Origin: Nonomuraea wenchangensis
GTDB lineage: Bacteria; Actinomycetota; Actinomycetes; Streptosporangiales; Streptosporangiaceae
DNA: 64,000 bases
NCBI RefSeq assembly: GCF_900111685.1
Contig: NZ_FOHX01000021.1
Span: 1-64,000, forward strand
Direction: 5' to 3'
Positions within the stretch are counted from its first letter, which is position 1; every line of letters starts with the position of its first letter. Made by a program: the position numbers and the translations under genes. Positions 59,543 through 64,000 of the stretch are shown piece after piece. The notes under the pieces are model-generated. The model saw nothing but the letters and a program-made list of their open reading frames with translations, was not told the DNA's origin and made no database searches.

Positions 59543-59659
59543 CGCAGCTCGCCGGGAAAATCAATATAACTGTCCGCGATCTGGACGATTTCCTTCCGTG
59601 ATCGGAACCCACCGGAACGTGGTGGATTTGGGAAATGCCCTTTTTCCCGGCGAGCTGCG
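59543..59659. repeat. 18-bp perfect inverted repeats flanking a ~80-bp segment
   Basis: CGCAGCTCGCCGGGAAAA (59543-59560) and TTTTCCCGGCGAGCTGCG (59642-59659) are exact reverse complements 81 bases apart. The AT-richer segment between them contains more short dyads (CCACCGG...TGGTGG). It may be a small MITE-like element or a long RNA hairpin acting as terminator for the esterase gene, which ends at 59709 on the minus strand. Confidence 0.55.
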
Positions 59660-59708
59660 GTTCATCCTTTTGGACGGTTCCAGAACGCCTTTCCGAAATT
59701 ATCGGCGC

Positions 59709-61028
59709 TCAGGCCGCCGGGGTGCAGACCACGCCGTTCAGCCTGAACTCGGACGGTTTGGCGTTCGTCCCGCTGTAGGTGCCGTTAAGACCGAAACTCT
59801 GGGCGGAGCCCGGCCCGATATAGGAGTTGTGGCCGGCGTCGCGCGCGGTCGCCTGGGTGCCCGACTGCGTCACGGTGGCGTTCCAGGAGTCCGTGACCTG
59901 CTGGTTGCCCGGCCACGTCCAGGTCACGGCCCAGCGGTCGACGGGCGTCGTGCCGGTGTTGGTGACGGTGACGGTGGCGGAGAAGGCGCCGTCCCAGGTC
60001 GTGGGCGCGTAGGCGACCTTGCAGGCGGTGCCCATCTTGAGCCCGCCCCGGATGTGGTTGGCGAAGGTGTCCCAGGTGGGGTTGGGGGACCCGGCCGTGG
60101 TGGTGCTTGAGCAGTTGGCGGTGGTGTAGGTGGTCTGGGTGCCGTAGCGGGCGGGGTCCATGACGAAGTCGATGCCGTGGTCAGCGCCCGGGATGGAGAT
60201 GAACTGGCCCTGGCCGCAGCTCGCCTTGATCTTGTTGTAGAGCAGGACGCTCTGCCCGTGCGGCACCAGGAAGTCCGCCTGGCCGTGCAGGAACAGCAGC
60301 GGCGGGTCGTTGGCGTCCACGTAGTTGACGGGGTTGGCCACGGCCACCTTGGCGGGGCAGGTCTGGATGGGGCAGCCGATCAGCATCGACTCCGGCGAGG
60401 CCGGGGAGTCGTGGTCCAGCCCGCCGGTGGGCAGGTTCTGGGAGTTCATCTGCAGGAAGTCGGTCGGGCTGAAGAAGGCGAGCCCCGTCTGCACCGAGCT
60501 GGAGACGCCGGTCGTGCCGACGGTGCCCTCCAGCGAGGCGACGCCGCCGGTCAGCGTGGCCATCTCCGTCAGCCAGCCGCCCGAGGAGTCGCCCATCATG
60601 GCGAAGCGGTTGGGGTCGAGCTGGTAGGTGGCGGCGTTGGCGCGCAGCCAGCGGATGGCGGCCTTGACGTCGTGCACCTGGGCGGGGAAGACCGCCTGGG
60701 TGCTGGAGCGGACGCTGACGCCGGCCACCGCGAACCCTCTGGGGTTGAACACGGCGGCGATGGCCGCCGCGCCGGTCTTGCCGTCGTCGCTGGACCACGC
60801 CGAGCCGCTGTGCCAGATGATCAGCGGGCGCGGCGTGGTGCCGCCGGCCGGCAGGTAGAGGTCGAGCAGGTGTCCTTTGGAGCCGGCCGGTTGCGCGGGC
60901 GCGTACGCGAGATTGCTGATCACCTGGTCGGCCTGGGCCGGGGGCGGAAGGACGAGCGACACTGCGAGGCCGGCCAGCATGGTCATGACCATGCCGACGA
61001 TCGCGGCCGGGCGGGAACGAACTTGCAT
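59709..61028 (-). CDS. secreted alpha/beta-hydrolase esterase with C-terminal CBM2
   Basis: A 439-residue protein with a Sec signal (IVGMVMTMLAGLAVSLVLPP, ending AQA). The esterase domain (~35-325) has an HSGSAW oxyanion segment, GDSSGG (nucleophilic Ser), HGQADFLVP (Asp) and GADHGID (His). A ~100-residue carbohydrate-binding module of family 2 follows (CKVAYAPTTWDGAFSATVTV...VDRWAVTWTW...WNATVTQ...FGLNGTYSG...FRLNGVVC). It probably removes acetyl or feruloyl groups from plant polysaccharide. Confidence 0.87.
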   Translation of the reverse strand: MQVRSRPAAIVGMVMTMLAGLAVSLVLPPPAQADQVISNLAYAPAQPAGSKGHLLDLYLPAGGTTPRPLIIWHSGSAWSSDDGKTGAAAIAAVFNPRGFAVAGVSVRSSTQAVFPAQVHDVKAAIRWLRANAATYQLDPNRFAMMGDSSGGWLTEMATLTGGVASLEGTVGTTGVSSSVQTGLAFFSPTDFLQMNSQNLPTGGLDHDSPASPESMLIGCPIQTCPAKVAVANPVNYVDANDPPLLFLHGQADFLVPHGQSVLLYNKIKASCGQGQFISIPGADHGIDFVMDPARYGTQTTYTTANCSSTTTAGSPNPTWDTFANHIRGGLKMGTACKVAYAPTTWDGAFSATVTVTNTGTTPVDRWAVTWTWPGNQQVTDSWNATVTQSGTQATARDAGHNSYIGPGSAQSFGLNGTYSGTNAKPSEFRLNGVVCTPAA

Positions 61029-61387
61029 GGTGCGCCTCCGGTGTTTCGGATGATCGCCGCTTGCCAGGTGGCTGTCCGGCTCTCACCCGTGCCGGGGCAG
61101 CCGCGATCGGCGCGTCAGCCGTCGCGCAGGTGAGAACACACGCCCCCGTGCGGATTCGCCCTCGCAATCGATCGGGCTCGCAATCGATCAGGGCGAGGCG
61201 ACGATATGCCAGGGATGTGACGGTGGTCAAAGCCGTCCCGGAAACGCCCGAGAATCACCGGCGAAACATGCGCCGCCCTCACGAAAAGCCGCGTGGAAAG
61301 TTTCGGTCCCGCTGCTGTTGATCTCTGACCCGATGCCTGCCAATCTAATGATCCGCTCGGTTGATCCGCCCCATCGCAGGAGGATTC

Positions 61388-61606
61388 ATGCGAAAGGTTC
61401 GTGCGGTTCTCGTCCCGGTCCTTATGGCCGCGGGATTGTCGTTAACGCTCGGCGCCGCGCCGGCGAACGCGGAAAGGCTCGCCGGTGTCTACCGCACGTA
61501 CGCGGAATGCCAACGGGTCGGCGCCTACGGCGAGAGCCAGGGCTGGTGGGACGACTGGCGCTGCGAGTGGAAGGCCGCGTACTCCTACTACTTCCTCTAC
61601 TCCTGA
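61388..61606 (+). CDS. tiny secreted two-cysteine protein (paralogue)
   Basis: A 72-residue precursor: signal MRKVRAVLVPVLMAAGLSL with cleavage after APANA, then a ~44-residue mature peptide with YRTYAEC (Cys41), 17 residues, and Cys59 in RCEWK, ending YSYYFLYS. It aligns without gaps to the mature part of the product of 18119-18361. The ATG at 61388 is chosen because AGGAGG lies 5 bases before it and the signal begins there; a TTG nine codons upstream is not needed. It sits between divergent/convergent carbohydrate-active genes. Function is unknown. Confidence 0.78.
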   Translation: MRKVRAVLVPVLMAAGLSLTLGAAPANAERLAGVYRTYAECQRVGAYGESQGWWDDWRCEWKAAYSYYFLYS

Positions 61607-61622
61607 CCCTCTCTCTGCCTGG

Positions 61623-64000
61623 TCAGCGCAGGGTGGCGGCGAGCGTGCGGCCGTAGGTGCGGCGGGTCACGGCCTCGACGAGCGTGCCGCCGGGCACGCG
61701 GCGGACCGTCACCCCCTCGTCGGCCCGGTCGAGCCGGAGCGAACGGCCGTGCAGCAGAACGGTGACGCGGTCGCGCCGGGTCGTCGGGTCCGCGACGGCG
61801 ACGCTCACCCGCGAGCCCGACGAGCCCGACGAGCCCGACGAGCCCGACGAGCCCGACGAGCGGACGACGACCGCCGCCGGACCGTCCACCAGCAGGCGGC
61901 CGACGTGGCGCGGACCCGCGGTGAAGACGTTCGCGGCGATCAGGCCCAGCCCCTTGTGCTCGATCGCCTGCACGTGCCGGTCGTTGGCGAGCACGCTCAG
62001 CGGCCCCTTGGCGTAGGCGCGCAGGCCCGCCTCGGTGGCGTTCGGGACCAGGGCGTAGGCGAGGGCCGGCAGCGCGCCGGAGGCCGGGTGGGTGACGGAG
62101 GCGGTGAAGACGTTCTTCGTGACCGCGGTGTCCGGGTTGGACGTGCGGACGACGCGGCGGCTGCGCGTCACCGTCTCCAGGACGGCGCTGACCGGCTGGC
62201 GGCTGAGGAAGGCGTAGCCGACGGCGGTGCCACGGGTGGCGTTGGCGTAGCGCAGCCAGCGCGGCTCGCCCGTCGTACCCGGCCGCCACGGCGAGCCGGT
62301 CCAGGTCTCGCCGGTGAGCGCCACCGCGTCGGCGGGGGCGGCGAGGCGGCTGTCCACCGTGGTCACCGCGGCCCGCCCCGACTGGCCGGAGACGTCCGAG
62401 ACCAGCACCACGATCTCGTCGTCGAGCAGGAACCACGACTTGGTGGCGCGGGCGTTCCGATAAGCGACGAAGTCGTCGGGCAGCAGGCCCGCCTGCTTGG
62501 CGGCCCAGGCGGCGTCGTCCGACTGGACCATCCCGGCCACACCGTACGCGCCGAGCGTCGCGCCGCCCGAGAAGGCGTTCCCTGCGACCGGGAAGTACAC
62601 GTAGGCGTTCTGGGACTCCGAGGACGCGGTGAAGTTCAGCGGGTGGTCCGGGTTGTCGTACCAGAGGCGGCCCCCGTACAGCTCGGGGACCGTGCGGCGC
62701 TCCTCGACCGGCGCGGTCACCCCGGCCAGCCGGTACGGCGAGACCGCCGTGAAGTAGTCCACGCCGAACACCGCCCGCTGGTCCTCCCCCGCCAGGTAGA
62801 GGTAGTAGGCGCCGTCGCCCTGGAACCAGGGCATGAGGTTCTCGCCGCTCATGTACTCGTACTTGCTGACCCGCTCGGAGCTGCGCGCGAGGGCGAAGGC
62901 GTAGCCGGGGCGGCGGTGGACCGTGCGGTCCATCGCGTTGAAGGCGACGCTGCGCTCGGGCGGGTTGAGGTCGGCGGCCTGGATCGAGGCGTCGGCGCGG
63001 ATGGCGGCGTAGCGGGCGATGCTGACCGGCGAGACGAAGGCGGCGGTGTCGGCGGCCGGCAGGTGCTTGACGTACTTCTTCAGCGCGAGAGCCTGCTCGG
63101 CCGGCACGTGGTCGGCCAGGTCGGCGACGGCCTCCACGACCACTCCGACGTCGGTGTAGCCGGTGTTGGTGCGCGAGACCGCCCGCCCCTTGACGATCTC
63201 CATCATCCAGCCCTCGAAGATGAGCGGGGCGAAGCCGTCGGCGACCCAGCGGTAGACCACGCCGGGAAGGTCCTCGGCGCCGGCCGCCGCCGTCGCGCCG
63301 TCCAGCGTCTTGAGCGTCTGGACGACGCGCGTCAGCAGGGCGCGGCCGTAGGAGCCGGTGTAGGCCACCGAGCCGTGCTGGATGAAGGAGCCGTCGCGGT
63401 AGTAGCCGTCGGTGACGCCGTGCTGGAGCGCGTACGGGTCGACGGTGGCGAAGACCGTGGACTGGTCGGCGACGGCCTTGGCGACGCGGGCGTCGTCGCC
63501 GGACACCGCGCCCTGGAGGATGCGGTTGGCGGTGATGTCGGCCAGGTTCGCGCCGGTGTGGAAGCGCGAGTCGAGGTCGACGTCGCCGTTCTTTCCGTTG
63601 CGGAGGTAGGCGTCCATGGAGGCCACGTAGGTGGCGGTGAGCTCGGGCCGCTCCGCGCGCAGCCGGTCGGCGAGCAGCGCGAGCGTCCTGGTGACGTGCG
63701 TGGGGATGCCGATCTCCCACGTGTGCCAGTTGCCGTAGTAGCCCTTCGCCTGGTCGCCGTAGTAGCGCTCGTGCAGCCACAGCAGACCGTCGGCGACCCG
63801 GCGCTGGGCCGCGGCGTCGTCCGCGAGCTCCCCGCCGGGGACACGGGTGGCGAGCGCGATCTCGTACAGGTACTGGAAGGCGAGCCGCAGGTTGACGTCG
63901 TCGGAGCCGAGCGCGAGGCCGGCGAACAGCTCGCCCGCGCCCGCCCGGTCCATCGCTGCGAGCCGCTGCCTGGCCGTGGCGAGCACGGCGGCGAGCTTGG
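61623..64000 (-). CDS. polysaccharide lyase family 8 protein, N-terminus beyond the window
   Basis: About 790 C-terminal residues of a PL8 enzyme (hyaluronate, chondroitin or xanthan lyase group). The alpha/alpha toroid carries the catalytic residues: Asn in TGANLADITANRIL, and His and Tyr in DGSFIQHGSVAYTGSYGR. The later beta domains follow (NAMDRTVHRRPGYAFALA, EYMSGENLMPWFQGDGAYYLYL). The signal peptide and start lie to the right of base 64000. The substrate cannot be assigned; neighbouring esterase-CBM2 suggests polysaccharide scavenging. An SSG repeat (61813-61860) lies in the last domain. Confidence 0.88.
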   Translation of the reverse strand, partial: KLAAVLATARQRLAAMDRAGAGELFAGLALGSDDVNLRLAFQYLYEIALATRVPGGELADDAAAQRRVADGLLWLHERYYGDQAKGYYGNWHTWEIGIPTHVTRTLALLADRLRAERPELTATYVASMDAYLRNGKNGDVDLDSRFHTGANLADITANRILQGAVSGDDARVAKAVADQSTVFATVDPYALQHGVTDGYYRDGSFIQHGSVAYTGSYGRALLTRVVQTLKTLDGATAAAGAEDLPGVVYRWVADGFAPLIFEGWMMEIVKGRAVSRTNTGYTDVGVVVEAVADLADHVPAEQALALKKYVKHLPAADTAAFVSPVSIARYAAIRADASIQAADLNPPERSVAFNAMDRTVHRRPGYAFALARSSERVSKYEYMSGENLMPWFQGDGAYYLYLAGEDQRAVFGVDYFTAVSPYRLAGVTAPVEERRTVPELYGGRLWYDNPDHPLNFTASSESQNAYVYFPVAGNAFSGGATLGAYGVAGMVQSDDAAWAAKQAGLLPDDFVAYRNARATKSWFLLDDEIVVLVSDVSGQSGRAAVTTVDSRLAAPADAVALTGETWTGSPWRPGTTGEPRWLRYANATRGTAVGYAFLSRQPVSAVLETVTRSRRVVRTSNPDTAVTKNVFTASVTHPASGALPALAYALVPNATEAGLRAYAKGPLSVLANDRHVQAIEHKGLGLIAANVFTAGPRHVGRLLVDGPAAVVVRSSGSSGSSGSSGSSGSRVSVAVADPTTRRDRVTVLLHGRSLRLDRADEGVTVRRVPGGTLVEAVTRRTYGRTLAATLR
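61813..61860. repeat. GAGCCCGAC minisatellite in the lyase gene
   Basis: Five full copies and one partial copy of the 9-base unit GAGCCCGAC in a row encode repeated Ser-Ser-Gly on the minus strand. In-frame slippage would change the length of a surface loop without breaking the gene. Confidence 0.9.

Overview
The window is high-GC actinomycete DNA. The gene families (latex-clearing protein, lanthipeptide synthetase, iterative type I PKS, ALF-repeat protein, DUF4279, DUF6461, MoxR/VWA operon) fit a Streptosporangiales or Streptomyces-like soil organism. The species is not determined; a Nonomuraea-like genome is a guess. Coding density is high, with ATGA/GTGA overlaps inside operons.

Layout. 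(1) 1-1.8 kb: an IS110-family transposase and the 3' end of a tRNA gene with its terminator, which looks like an integration scar. (2) 1.9-4.1 kb: a rubber oxygenase (Lcp) gene divergent from a TetR regulator whose first helix is frameshifted. (3) 4.4-18.9 kb: accessory genes, including two small hypothetical proteins, a giant ALF-repeat secreted protein beside a trypsin-like protein that lacks its catalytic His, a mucin-like membrane protein, an acyl-CoA synthetase flanked by two acyltransferase-3 membrane proteins, a tiny secreted protein and a DUF4279 protein. (4) 19.4-25.5 kb: a compact RiPP cluster with a LanKC/LanL-type lanthipeptide synthetase, a prolyl-oligopeptidase-like protease, a 38-residue precursor peptide that automated calling tends to miss, and a radical SAM enzyme. 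(5) 25.6-30.2 kb: DUF6461, a LamG relic, RtcB-PrfH (RNA repair and ribosome rescue), a truncated haemoglobin, a phosphorothioate-DNA-dependent HNH endonuclease and an indolepyruvate oxidoreductase relic.

(6) 30.2-45.1 kb: a catabolic island with SDRs, two amidohydrolases, a ThuA-like protein, two sister P450s with a ferredoxin, a molybdenum hydroxylase (CoxL/M/S type) and a TrmB regulator. It is partly decayed: a liv transporter with a nonsense codon and a deletion fusion, a headless SDR and a truncated AsnC regulator. A shared GCGTCGTTAG element sits at its promoters and suggests one regulon. (7) 45.2-51.4 kb: MoxR-DUF58-VWA-VWA, preceded by an HtrA-like protease and followed after 32 bp by EACC1 and a caspase-like protease. 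(8) 51.5-53.1 kb: an S4-domain protein and a DUF1266 protein. (9) 53.1-59.4 kb: an aromatic-acid cluster with an iterative PKS of KS-AT-DH-ACP layout, two KSIII-like acyltransferases and a discrete ACP, the set used in chlorothricin-type two-step aroyl transfer. (10) 59.7-64 kb: a secreted esterase with a CBM2, a second tiny secreted protein paralogous to the one at 18.1 kb, and a PL8 polysaccharide lyase that runs off the right edge.

The strongest leads for new biology are the radical-SAM lanthipeptide cluster, the paralogous two-cysteine mini-proteins, the caspase-EACC1/MoxR arrangement, the acceptor-less aroyl relay, and the shared operator in the catabolic island.
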